A stretch of DNA of 64,000 nucleotides from an uncultured Rhodospirillales bacterium (GTDB taxonomy: Bacteria > Pseudomonadota > Alphaproteobacteria > Acetobacterales > Acetobacteraceae), in NCBI GenBank assembly GCA_903928895.1, contig CAIYSR010000092.1, positions 1 to 64,000 of the forward strand. Reading direction: 5' to 3'. A program made the translations under genes and the position numbers. Below are positions 38,315-47,666 of the stretch, piece after piece (within the stretch, counting starts at the first letter, position 1; each line of letters opens with the position of its first letter). Below the pieces are notes generated by a model. That model was not told the origin of the DNA. It was given only the letters and a program-made list of their open reading frames with translations, and ran no database searches.

Positions 38315-38443
38315 CCCCGTATTGCCGCCGCGCTTCGCGGGCGGGATCAGCGGCTTGATTAAGCCTTTCTCCTCGTCCGTGAGTGCGCTCGGATAGCGCT
38401 GCTTGCTCCCGGCATAACGGCCACGGTTGTCGGTTTTCCACAT
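38315..38443 (-). pseudogene. IS5-family transposase N-terminal remnant
   Basis: Forty-three codons beginning MWKTDNRGRYAG and containing RYPSALTDEEKGLIKPLIPP match the start of IS5-type (IS427/IS1031 group) transposases. The similarity stops at RGGNTG, where the IS30 remnant region begins. Everything after this, including the DDE domain, is lost. The two fragments may mark an insertion of one IS into the other. Confidence 0.75.
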
Positions 38444-38565
38444 CCTCAGGATCGTGCGAATCGGCTTGTCAGCGACGAGAATCTCAACTGATTCAAGTGA
38501 TTCAAGCTGTTTCGGGATGGACACTTTGAAAAAAGAAAAAACTCCGACCAGTTCGAAGCCTCGGG

Positions 38566-38832
38566 TCAGGCGTGGCCTTCGGCGGGATGGCGGAGGTACC
38601 AGAGGCGCTCATGCGCGGCGACCAGGGTTTCCATGCTTTTTCGGCGGTTGGTGTCAGTCGTGGTGGGGCGGCGCTGGAGCATTTGCTCCAGGATGTGAAG
38701 CAATTGTTCCGCAATGTCGAAATCGGCCTGGTCGCAGGCCTGGTGGAAGGCGATCAGGATCTTGTCTGATAGGCGTCGGCTGTAGCGCGGGGCGCCGGTG
38801 CTGTCGCGCGGCAGGTCGTCGGTCTCACTCAT
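38566..38832 (-). CDS. Conserved small hypothetical protein
   Basis: An 88-residue, charged and mainly helical protein with no signal peptide or membrane segment (e.g. FHQACDQADFDIAEQLLHIL, then ETLVAAHERLWYLRHPAEG). The composition looks like a real protein and it resembles small hypothetical proteins that I associate with this bacterial group, but I cannot name a family. It lies downstream of the SCO1 gene on the same strand with a 30-bp gap. The start is ATG 38832; a TTG at 38844 is also in frame. Confidence 0.55.
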   Translation of the reverse strand: MSETDDLPRDSTGAPRYSRRLSDKILIAFHQACDQADFDIAEQLLHILEQMLQRRPTTTDTNRRKSMETLVAAHERLWYLRHPAEGHA

Positions 38833-38862
38833 GGTCGGGTCCAATCGGGGGCGGGGGTAGGG

Positions 38863-39486
38863 TCATCCGGCGAGCCGGGCGCGGAGCGCCTTGGCGAGGT
38901 CATCAGGGCTCATCCCCTGCCGGTACAACGCGCGAAAGCCGCCATCGGGGCCCATCAGATAGAGAAAGGAGGAATGGTCCATCAGATAGGTGCTCGAATC
39001 CTTCGGCGTCGCTTTGGCGTAGTAGACACGATAGGCACGTGTGACCGCCGAAATCTGCTCCGGCGTGCCGGTGAGGCCGATCAGGCGCTTGTCGAACAAT
39101 GTGACATATTCGCTGAGCGCCGTCACCGTGTCCCGCTCGGGGTCGACGGTGATGAAAAGCGGCACGATTTTCGCGGCGTCCGGGCCGAGCTGGTCGAGCG
39201 CGGTGGCGACGGTCTGCAGTTCGGTGGGGCAGACATCGGGGCAGAAAGTGTAGCCGAAATAGACCAGCATGAAGCGGCCACGGAAGCTTGCCTCGGTGAC
39301 TGCCGTACCGGTGTGGTCGGTCAGCCGGAAAGGGCCGCCGACCGAGACCGCGCCGGGCGCCTGCAACGCCCCAGTGAGAGTGCCGAACAGCCCCGGGCGC
39401 AGCCAGGCGGCGGCCCAGACAGCGACGATCAGGGCGATCGCGAGATAGGCGGCCCAGCGGACGAAACGCATCGTGCTGCCGCTCAC
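38863..39486 (-). CDS. SCO1/SenC-family copper chaperone
   Basis: A 207-residue thioredoxin-fold protein anchored by one N-terminal helix (about 9-28) with the rest in the periplasm. The copper site is C82 and C86 in FCPDVCP plus H171 in LMDHSSF. Such proteins deliver copper to the CuA site of cytochrome oxidase or serve redox functions. GTG 39486 overlaps the stop of nrdB (GTGA); ATG 39471 is an alternative start. Co-translation with nrdB is unusual in function but clear in sequence. Confidence 0.92.
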   Translation of the reverse strand: MSGSTMRFVRWAAYLAIALIVAVWAAAWLRPGLFGTLTGALQAPGAVSVGGPFRLTDHTGTAVTEASFRGRFMLVYFGYTFCPDVCPTELQTVATALDQLGPDAAKIVPLFITVDPERDTVTALSEYVTLFDKRLIGLTGTPEQISAVTRAYRVYYAKATPKDSSTYLMDHSSFLYLMGPDGGFRALYRQGMSPDDLAKALRARLAG

Positions 39487-40535
39487 GTCGCCGGCATCAG
39501 CGGGCCGTCGGGTTGGGCGGTCTCGAACACGCCCGACGAGAAGGCCTCCTCCCAGGTGCCGACGGTGGAGGCCTTGCTGTATTCGGTCGAGCGGTTCTCG
39601 AAGAAATTGGCGTGCTCGACGGCGTTGAGCATTTCGTCGAGCCAGGGCAGCGGATTCTTCTCGACGTGGAACAACTCGTTGAGGCCGAGCTGGGTCAGAC
39701 GGCGATCCGCGATGTAGCGAATGTACTGCTTGACCTCGCGGGCCTCGAGACCCTCGATCGATCCGGCCTCGAAGGCGAGGTCGATGAAGGCGTCCTCGTG
39801 GTCGACGATGGTGGCACAGGTGAGATAGATCTCGCGGCGGAGTTCGTCGGTCCAGATTTCGGGGTTTTCCTGCACGAAGGTGCGGAAGAGGCGGATGATG
39901 GAGAGGCAGTGCAGGGTTTCGTCGCGGACGGACCAGGTGATGATCTGGCCCATTCCCTTCATTTTTCCGAAGCGGGGGAAGTTCAGCAGGATGGCGAAGG
40001 AGGCGAAGAGCTGGAGGCCCTCGGTGAAGGCGCCGAAGGCGGCCAGCGTCTTGGCGATTTCGTGTTTGGAGTCGATGCGGAAAGTCTGCATGTAGTCGAA
40101 CTTGTCCTTCATCTCCTTGTATTTGAGGAAGGCGGTGTATTCGACCTCGGGCATGCCGACGGTATCGAGCAGGTGGCTGTAGGCGGCCACATGCACGGTC
40201 TCGATATTGGAGAACGCGGAGAGCATCATCAGGACTTCGGTGGGTTTGAAGACCTGGGAGTAGTGCTTCATGTAGCAGTTGTTCACCTCGACATCGGCCT
40301 GGGTGAAGAAGCGGAAAATCTGGGTGAGCAGGTTACGCTCGCCGTCGGTGATGTTGCGGTGCCAGTCCTTCACGTCATCGGCCAGCGGGACTTCCTCGGG
40401 GAGCCAATGCACGCGCTGCTGCATCAGCCACGCCTCGTAGGCCCAAGGATAACGGAACGGCTTATAGACCGGGCTCTCGGTCAAGAGATCGAAACGGACA
40501 GGCTGCTCGTCAGGCGTGGCGGCTTGGGCAAACAT
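39483..40535 (-). CDS. nrdB: Ribonucleotide reductase class Ia small subunit NrdB
   Basis: A 350-residue R2 protein that generates the tyrosyl radical for dNTP synthesis. All di-iron ligands are present: D81, E112, H115 (ETVH), E172, E206 and H209 (RDETLH). The radical Tyr is Y119 in AAYSHLL. The large subunit gene nrdA is not next to it or elsewhere in the window. Only an IS66 fragment lies upstream, so an insertion may have separated the pair. No NrdR box is visible before the ATG at 40535. Confidence 0.95.
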   Translation of the reverse strand: MFAQAATPDEQPVRFDLLTESPVYKPFRYPWAYEAWLMQQRVHWLPEEVPLADDVKDWHRNITDGERNLLTQIFRFFTQADVEVNNCYMKHYSQVFKPTEVLMMLSAFSNIETVHVAAYSHLLDTVGMPEVEYTAFLKYKEMKDKFDYMQTFRIDSKHEIAKTLAAFGAFTEGLQLFASFAILLNFPRFGKMKGMGQIITWSVRDETLHCLSIIRLFRTFVQENPEIWTDELRREIYLTCATIVDHEDAFIDLAFEAGSIEGLEAREVKQYIRYIADRRLTQLGLNELFHVEKNPLPWLDEMLNAVEHANFFENRSTEYSKASTVGTWEEAFSSGVFETAQPDGPLMPAT

Positions 40536-40577
40536 CGAGAGGTTCCGATCTGAACGGAGAATCGCGGAGAGGCCAGA

Positions 40578-40805
40578 CTACCACCCCCGCCGGATCGCCG
40601 TCAGCGCCAATGCGTGATCGGGCGCTGCGCAGGAGGAAGGCAATCCTTCACTCGACGGCGGCTTGCTGCTGTTGGAACTGCTATTGCCCAACTGCCGCCG
40701 CAGATCGGAGACTTCCTGCTTCAGCGCGGTGTTCTCGGTCCGCAACTCGGCAAGCTCACGCTGAAGCCCTTCGATCAACACCCGGATATCGGAAGACAGG
40801 TCCAT
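40578..40805 (-). pseudogene. IS66-family transposase N-terminal stub
   Basis: Seventy-five codons with a coiled-coil start (ELAELRTENTALKQEVSDLR) and the diagnostic RQLGNSSSNSSKPPSSEGLP match the N-terminus of IS66 transposases (TnpC). After this the sequence is unrelated and soon ends. The fragment points toward nrdB and lies within 45 bp of its start codon, so it may influence nrdB transcription. Confidence 0.8.
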
Positions 40806-40891
40806 CCCGGCGTTGACTCATGTTCCCACTCCGCACGCAACGCGTATCAACGGCAGACGCGAAAAAAGGAACCCATTGTTGCCAGTCGGAC

Positions 40892-42451
40892 TCACCTGGG
40901 GGGGGCAAGAGTGACGAACCGCAAGATATTCCAGGATGCCGGTGGCAGGATGGCGGTGATGTGGGCGCCGACGATGGTGACAGCATCGAGCGGTTTGGGA
41001 ACGATGCGGTCGGGGTTCTCCCTGGTGTTGACCGCGTCGAGGTCGGCGTCGTGCAGGGTGGTGGCGGTGACGAGGGACAGGTTGGTCATGCCGCGGGCGT
41101 CGACCTCCATGCGCATCTCGCCGGTGAGATCCCGGTTGAGAGCGAAGAGGGTGAGGCCGCCTTTGCGGTCATGGACGGCGGCGAGTTTGAGGTAGGGGAC
41201 GCCGGTGACGCGGGTGCGGACTTCGTCGTCCATGCCGGCGGGGTCGAAATAATCGGTGTCGTAGGTATCGGACGTGATTTTGGTGCGCAGGACTTCGCCG
41301 TGGCCGAAGTTGGTGAAGTTGGCGAAGGGCCAGAAGATGGTTTGCCGCCAAGCGGGGCCGCCGGTCTCGGTCATGATGGGGGCGATGACGTTGACGAGCT
41401 GGGCGATGCAGGCGGAGCGGACGCGGTCGGCGTGGTTGAGCAGCGAGATGGCGGCGCCGCCGAAGGCCAGCGCGTCCTGCATGTTGTAGATTTCTTCCAG
41501 GATCGGCGGTGCCACCGGCCAGCCGGGCTTGATGCGGGCTTCGCGCGGGCGGCGGGTGCGGTACCAGACATTCCATTCGTCGAAGCTCAGCATGATGCGT
41601 TTTTTCGAGCGGCGGCGGGCGGCGACCGAATCGGCGATGGCGACGACTTCCTCGATGAAGCTGTCCATCACGTCGGGGCTGGCGAGGAAGGCGGGTGTGT
41701 CGGATGCGTAGTTGTTCAGGTAGGTGTGCAGGCTGATCCATTCGACATGGTCGAAGGTATGATCGAGCACCGTGTCTTCCCAGGCGCCGAAGGTGGGCAT
41801 CTTGCGGCCCGACGAGCCGCAGGCGGCGAGCTCGATCGAACCGTCGACCCAGCGCATGATCTTGGCGGCCTCGTGGGCGATGCGGCCGTATTCGTCGGCG
41901 GTTTTGGCGCAGGTCTGCCAGGGGCCGTCCATCTCGTTGCCGAGGCACCAGAACTTGATGTTGTGCGGCTGCTCGTAGCCGTGCTGCTTGCGCAGCTCGG
42001 AGTAGTGGGTGCCGCCGGGGTGGTTGCAGTATTCGACGAAGTAGCCGGCGTCCTGAGGCCCGCGGGTGCCGAGGTTGACGGCGAGCATGGGCTCGATGCC
42101 GGACATCTTGCACCAGTCGACAAATTCGTTGGTACCGAAGGTGTTGGGCTCGGTCGAGAACCAGGCGTAGTCGAGCCTTGCGGGTCGCTGCTCGACGGGG
42201 CCGACGCCGTCTTCCCAGTTGTAGCCGGAGACGAAGTTGCCGCCGGGGTAGCGCATGATGGTCGGGCCGATTTCGCGGACGAGATCCATCACGTCCTGAC
42301 GGAAGCCCTGGGCGTCGGCGGTGGGGTGGCCGGGCTCGAAGATGCCGCCGTACACGCAGCGGCCGAGGTGCTCGATGAAGGCGCCGAAGAGACGGGGGTC
42401 GGTTTGGCCGATGGTGAAGTCGCGGTCGAGCAGGACGGTGCTGGTGCGCAT
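40892..42451 (-). CDS. Alpha-L-arabinofuranosidase, glycoside hydrolase family 51
   Basis: A 519-residue GH51 enzyme. The acid/base is E173 in CLGNEMDGPW and the nucleophile is E292 in MLSFDEWNVW, at nearly the positions known for characterised GH51 enzymes. The (beta/alpha)8 barrel is followed by a C-terminal beta domain. No signal peptide, so it should act on arabino-oligosaccharides after import. ATG 42451 has GGAG upstream. It lies downstream of a carbohydrate ABC importer on the same strand, which supports a shared role in arabinoside use. Confidence 0.95.
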   Translation of the reverse strand: MRTSTVLLDRDFTIGQTDPRLFGAFIEHLGRCVYGGIFEPGHPTADAQGFRQDVMDLVREIGPTIMRYPGGNFVSGYNWEDGVGPVEQRPARLDYAWFSTEPNTFGTNEFVDWCKMSGIEPMLAVNLGTRGPQDAGYFVEYCNHPGGTHYSELRKQHGYEQPHNIKFWCLGNEMDGPWQTCAKTADEYGRIAHEAAKIMRWVDGSIELAACGSSGRKMPTFGAWEDTVLDHTFDHVEWISLHTYLNNYASDTPAFLASPDVMDSFIEEVVAIADSVAARRRSKKRIMLSFDEWNVWYRTRRPREARIKPGWPVAPPILEEIYNMQDALAFGGAAISLLNHADRVRSACIAQLVNVIAPIMTETGGPAWRQTIFWPFANFTNFGHGEVLRTKITSDTYDTDYFDPAGMDDEVRTRVTGVPYLKLAAVHDRKGGLTLFALNRDLTGEMRMEVDARGMTNLSLVTATTLHDADLDAVNTRENPDRIVPKPLDAVTIVGAHITAILPPASWNILRFVTLAPPR

Positions 42452-42477
42452 CTTGGGGCTCCGGTAGGAAGGAAGGT

Positions 42478-42600
42478 GTTCTTTTTTGAAAAAAAGAACC
42501 AAGAAACTTTGATCCGTTTTGGTCCGGAGGCTCCCAAGGAGACTCCGAACCAAATGGACAGAAAGTTTTTGCTTCTTTTTTCAAAAAGAAGCGCTTGCTT
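42478..42600. repeat. AT-rich palindromic repeat, long imperfect inverted pair
   Basis: Two arms of about 57 nt (42479-42535 and 42541-42598) are imperfect reverse complements. Each contains the AT-rich hairpin core (TTCTTTTTTGAAAAAAAGAA) and the outer motif AAACTTTGATCCGTTTTGGT or its counterpart, so the pair is longer than the copies at 4.9 and 37.2 kb. It lies between the solute-binding protein gene and the GH51 gene, overlapping the GH51 upstream region. Confidence 0.8.
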
Positions 42601-42602
42601 GC

Positions 42603-43922
42603 TTATCTTCCGCGCAACAGCGCCACACTGCGCTCCTGGGCGGCATCGGCGGCCTGCGCCGCCGTCTTGCCGGCGTTGACGATGTTGGCGACTTCCTCGC
42701 CGATCATGTTCTGGAAGCCGAACTGGCGGCGGACGTCATGCGGCAGCGCCTTGCCGAAGCTGGGGATGTCCACCACGTACTGGCGCAGCGGCAGCTTGGC
42801 GTAGTCGGTCATCAGGGACTGGCGCGACGGCAGATGTCCGCCACCGCGGGCCCAGTCGAAATTGTGATCCCAGAGGAACTTGAGGAACGTCAGCGCGGCC
42901 TTGCGGGTCGCCGGCGTGGTGCCGCCTTTAGGGAGCACCCAGGAGTGATTATCGGTCCAGACCGCCTGGTTCTTGAACAGGTTGGGGAATACGCGGGTGG
43001 TGTAGCCCTCGGAGAGGGCGCCGCCGGGCTTGGTGGAGGCGGCGAGGAAGTCATCGATGCGCCAGGTCCCGGTCATGTAGACGGCGCCGATGCCGTTCAT
43101 GAATCCGCCGAGGCCGCCGGAGCCGTCGAGCCCCTTGGTGATGTAGTCGTTCTTGGCGAGTTGTTCGAAGACGCCGAAGGCTGCGAGGGAGGCGGGGGTG
43201 TGGAAATCGGCCTTCTCGAAGCCGGCGGGGAAGATCGAGCCACCCTGGTCATAGAGCCAGGAATAGTAGCCGCGGGCGCCGTTGGCGAAGTCTCCGGCGC
43301 CGGAGGTGGCCATGATGATGTAGGGTTTGCCGGTTTTTTCCTTCATCTGCTTGGCGTGGGCCATCAATTCCTCGACCGACTTGGGCACGAGCGGCTGGCC
43401 CTGCGTGTCGAGCAGGCCAGCCTGCTTGAAGAGGCCGATGTTGAAGTGCCAGAGCCAGGAATGGGTGTCCCACGGCATTGCGTAGATTTTTCCGCCGACG
43501 GTCACCGCGGTGCGGGCGTTGGGGGTGAAGTCGGCGGCGTCGATGCCGGCCTCCTTGAGCACAGCGTCGAGCTCCTCGACATAGCGCGTGTAGTCGCCGA
43601 GCTGGGCCGCGTGCATCACCGCGATGGTGGGAATGTCCTTGGCGGCGATGCGGGCGTTGAGCTGCTGGTAGTAGGGGCCCCATTCGATGATCTGGGGTTT
43701 GACGACGATGTTGTCCTTGTTGGTGGCGTTGAAGAGATTGACCAGGGTGGTCATCACGCCGCATTCGCCGCGGGCCTTGGCGACGTCTTGCGAGGTGCCG
43801 TAGTCACCCTCGCAGGCGCCGAAGAAGCGGGCGAAGGTGATTTCGGTTTTGGGCTGGGCGAGTGCCTGGGTGGCGAAGAGGGCCCCCAGGGCGGCCAGTG
43901 GGAGCAGGGTGCGTCTTAGCAT
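42603..43922 (-). CDS. Carbohydrate ABC transporter solute-binding protein (family 1)
   Basis: A 439-residue extracellular solute-binding protein. A Sec signal peptide (LRRTLLPLAALGALFATQAL) precedes a maltose-binding-protein-like fold with VKPQIIEWGPYYQQLNAR, GGKIYAMPWDTHSWLWHFN and GAVYMTGTWRIDDFLAAS. The set of genes around it (two permeases, ATPase, GH51) indicates an arabinoside or arabino-oligosaccharide importer. The sugar itself is inferred from context only. Confidence 0.9.
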   Translation of the reverse strand: MLRRTLLPLAALGALFATQALAQPKTEITFARFFGACEGDYGTSQDVAKARGECGVMTTLVNLFNATNKDNIVVKPQIIEWGPYYQQLNARIAAKDIPTIAVMHAAQLGDYTRYVEELDAVLKEAGIDAADFTPNARTAVTVGGKIYAMPWDTHSWLWHFNIGLFKQAGLLDTQGQPLVPKSVEELMAHAKQMKEKTGKPYIIMATSGAGDFANGARGYYSWLYDQGGSIFPAGFEKADFHTPASLAAFGVFEQLAKNDYITKGLDGSGGLGGFMNGIGAVYMTGTWRIDDFLAASTKPGGALSEGYTTRVFPNLFKNQAVWTDNHSWVLPKGGTTPATRKAALTFLKFLWDHNFDWARGGGHLPSRQSLMTDYAKLPLRQYVVDIPSFGKALPHDVRRQFGFQNMIGEEVANIVNAGKTAAQAADAAQERSVALLRGR

Positions 43923-43984
43923 GGGTTCCTCCGGTTATTTTTGGTTGTTTGGTCAGGCGAGGGAAGCAAGCGTTTGGCGGCGCG

Positions 43985-44830
43985 TCACTTGAGCGGCCCC
44001 CCAGCCACCGCCGAGACGATGTGCCGTTGGAAGAACAGATACAGGATCAGCACCGGCAGCCCGGCGAAGACCGCCTGGGCCATCAGGAAGCCGATCCCTT
44101 CGGTTTGCGCGAAGTTGGTCTGCATCGAGGCGAGGCCGACGGTGAGGGTGTACATTGCCGGCTTGGTGGCCGAGACCAGGGGCCAGAAATAGTCGTTCCA
44201 GGCGTGCAGGAAGGTGTAGATGCCGAGCGTCGCCTGGGCTGGGATGGAGAGCGGCAGGACGATGCGGAAGAAAATTTTCAGGCGGGAGGCGCGGTCGAGC
44301 AGGGCGGCTTCCTCGATTTCGGGTGGGATGGCGCGGAAATACTGGGTCATCAGCAACACGCCGAAGGGGAATGCCAGACGGGGTGCGATCAGGGCGGCGT
44401 AGGTGTTGTGCAGGTCGGCGGCGGCGAACATGGTGTGCAGGGGCACGATGATAGCTTGTTCCGGCACAGCGAGTGCCGCGAGAACGAGGACGAACAGCGC
44501 GTTGCGCCTGGGGAAGCTGGTGCGGGCGAAGCCGTAGCCGGCGAGCGAGGCGATCAGCAGGGTGAGGACGGTCTGGCCGACCGCGACGATGGTGCTGTTG
44601 AGCATCCAGCCGAAGACCGAGCTGGCGGCGAGGATGTCGACGTAGTTTTTCAACGTGAAGGGCGGGGTGAGGATGCCGCCGGTGCTGCGCATCAGCACCT
44701 CGTTGGGTTTGAACGACAGGCCGATCACCCAGATGATGGGGGCGAGCCAGACCAAAGCGAGGGCGATGACGGCGGCGAGCAGGAGGCGGTCGCCGAGGGA
44801 ATGGCCGCGTCGGTAGGTTCGCATGTTCAT
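43985..44830 (-). CDS. Carbohydrate ABC transporter permease (MalG/UgpE type)
   Basis: A 281-residue permease with about six helices. The EAA loop is EIEEAALLDRASRLKIFFRIVLP, shown in part as EEAALLDRAS; the C-terminus RHIVSAVAGGPLK matches the AGAVKG-type end of MalG-like proteins. It pairs with the permease encoded upstream, whose stop overlaps its start by 4 nt. It lies 62 bp upstream of the binding protein gene. Confidence 0.93.
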   Translation of the reverse strand: MNMRTYRRGHSLGDRLLLAAVIALALVWLAPIIWVIGLSFKPNEVLMRSTGGILTPPFTLKNYVDILAASSVFGWMLNSTIVAVGQTVLTLLIASLAGYGFARTSFPRRNALFVLVLAALAVPEQAIIVPLHTMFAAADLHNTYAALIAPRLAFPFGVLLMTQYFRAIPPEIEEAALLDRASRLKIFFRIVLPLSIPAQATLGIYTFLHAWNDYFWPLVSATKPAMYTLTVGLASMQTNFAQTEGIGFLMAQAVFAGLPVLILYLFFQRHIVSAVAGGPLK

Positions 44831-45703
44831 GCGTCTTTGCGCCGGCCGGCCCAGAACTGGGCGAGGGCGGCGATCAGCATGAGGGCGAACAGCACCTGGG
44901 AGGCGGCGGCGGCGAAGCCGAGCTGGAGGTCACGGAAGCCGGCCTCGTAGATGAACTGCACCATCGGGCGGGTGGTGTTGTCTGGCCCGCCGCCGGTGAT
45001 CAGCAGGGCCTGGCCGAAGAGTTGGAACTGCAGGATCACCTCGATGACGGCGACGACGACGATGGTGCGTCGGATCGAGGGCAGGGTGATGCCGGTGAGG
45101 GTGCGCCAGCGGCCGGCGTTGTCCAGCGCCGCGGCCTCGTAGAGTTCGGGCGGGATTTGTTGCAGGCCGGCGAGAAAGAGGGTCATCGGCAGGCCGATGA
45201 TCCACCAGACCGTGACGATGGCAATGGCGGGCAGGGCCCAGGTCGAGCTGCTCACCAGATCGACGCCGGGCAGGCCGAACAGGCCGAGCGCGTTGGCGAG
45301 TAGGCCGCGGTCGGGCAGGTAGACGAGACGCCAGACCAGGGTGACGATGGTGACCGAGAGGACGGACGAGCCGAAGAAGATGGTGCGCAGGATGGCGCTG
45401 CGGCGGAGCGCGTTGTTCAGCGCCAGGGCGAGGAACAGGCCGAGGATGACGAAGGCCGGCGTCGTCATCAGGACGAATTTGAGAGTGTTGCGGACGGTGC
45501 CGCGGAAGATGCGGTCATCAAGCAGGTTCTGGAAGTTTTCCACGCCGACACCGCCGGCCCAGCCGCCGAGCATGTCGTAGTCCTGGAAGGCGAGCCAGAT
45601 GCCCAGGCATAGAGGAACGAAGAGCAGGCCGAGCAGGATCAGCATATAGGGCGCGACGAACAGAGCGTTCGTCCAGCGGCTTTGCCCGATGCTGGCCCCG
45701 GCT

Positions 45704-45711
<8 letters not shown>
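44827..45711 (-). CDS. Carbohydrate ABC transporter permease (MalF/UgpA type)
   Basis: A 294-residue permease with about six helices. The first helix is in FVAPYMLILLGLLFVPLCLG, and the EAA loop is in PPELYEAAALDNAGRWRTLT. The start is ATG 45711, which overlaps the end of the ATPase gene by 8 nt; an extended reading frame further upstream is just the shadow of that gene. It overlaps the next permease by 4 nt. These overlaps indicate one operon in the order ATPase, permease, permease, binding protein, GH51. Confidence 0.92.
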
Positions 45712-46777
<1,066 letters not shown>

Positions 46778-46928
46778 GCACTTCCTCCCCGGAAGGCGAT
46801 GTCGTTGTTGTCATCCTCGGCGCCGCTGGGGCGTCGTTTTGTATGATGATTGACGACGCTATTGCCCGTCTCCTAGCCTTGTCAAGCGTGGTCCCGCGAC
46901 AAGATCGGGGCGCGGGGAGGGACTGCTT
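46778..46928. promoter_or_regulatory. Divergent promoter region of the sugar locus
   Basis: The 150 bp between the ATPase (-) and GntR (+) starts are clearly less GC-rich than the flanks. On the plus strand TTGACG (46850) could be a -35 box, with a poor -10 about 18 bp on. An inverted repeat CTTGTC-14 nt-GACAAG (46878-46903) overlaps the region and could be a regulator site. Assignments are tentative. Confidence 0.4.
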
Positions 46929-47666
46929 GTGCCAGTGCGTGGAGGCGGCAAGCGCTGTGCTGCGGTGACGTCGGAACTGGGCGGGCGGATCGTCGCGGGG
47001 CTGTTCGCGCCGGGCGAGACGTTGCCGACGGAGGCGGTGCTGTGCGCCCAGCTGGGCGTGAGCCGGACGACGGTGCGCGAGGCGGTGAAGCGGCTGCATG
47101 GCAAGGGGCTGGTTGCGGTGAGCCCGCGCAACGGCACAAAGGTCCGCCCGACGGTGCACTGGAACCAGTTCGACACCGAGGTGCTGGCCTGGCGGGTGGC
47201 GGCCGGAGTGGATGCGGCGATGCTGGACCAGCTCTATGAGATCCGCGACTGTTTCGAGCCGCGCGCCTGCCATCTGGCGGCCTGCCGCGGGAGTGCGGCG
47301 GATCATGCGGCGATCAGCGGCCATTTTGCCGAGCTGGCGGAGGCGAGCGGGGATGTCGAGCGCGGGATCGCGGCCGATCTGGCGTTCCATCTGGCGATTT
47401 TCGCCGCCACCGGGAATTTGTTTTTCATCTCGCTGGGCTCGGCGATCAGCACGGCGCTGCGCCTGTCGTTCAGCCTGAGCCAGCGGCGGGCGCCGATTCC
47501 GGCAGCGGAATTGCGCCTGCATGAAGATGTCTGCGCCGCCATTCTGGCCTTTGATGGCGCCGGCGCCGAGGCCAGCATGCGCCGCCTGCTTGACGCCTCG
47601 CGCCGTACCCTGGCCATTGCCGCCAGACCCGCTGAGGCGGGGGAAACATTGGAAGCCCTGTCATGA
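46929..47666 (+). CDS. GntR-family (FadR/FCD type) transcriptional regulator
   Basis: A 245-residue regulator. The N-terminal winged helix has PGETLPTEAVLCAQLGVSRTTVREAVKRL (partly quoted as VSRTTVREAVKRL), and the C-terminal FCD helical domain (90-230) has the metal/effector residues in DLAFHLAIFAATGN and LHEDVCAAI. The start is GTG 46929. It overlaps the next gene by 4 nt and is divergent from the ABC operon, so it probably senses a sugar or sugar acid and controls both sides. Confidence 0.93.
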   Translation: MPVRGGGKRCAAVTSELGGRIVAGLFAPGETLPTEAVLCAQLGVSRTTVREAVKRLHGKGLVAVSPRNGTKVRPTVHWNQFDTEVLAWRVAAGVDAAMLDQLYEIRDCFEPRACHLAACRGSAADHAAISGHFAELAEASGDVERGIAADLAFHLAIFAATGNLFFISLGSAISTALRLSFSLSQRRAPIPAAELRLHEDVCAAILAFDGAGAEASMRRLLDASRRTLAIAARPAEAGETLEALS

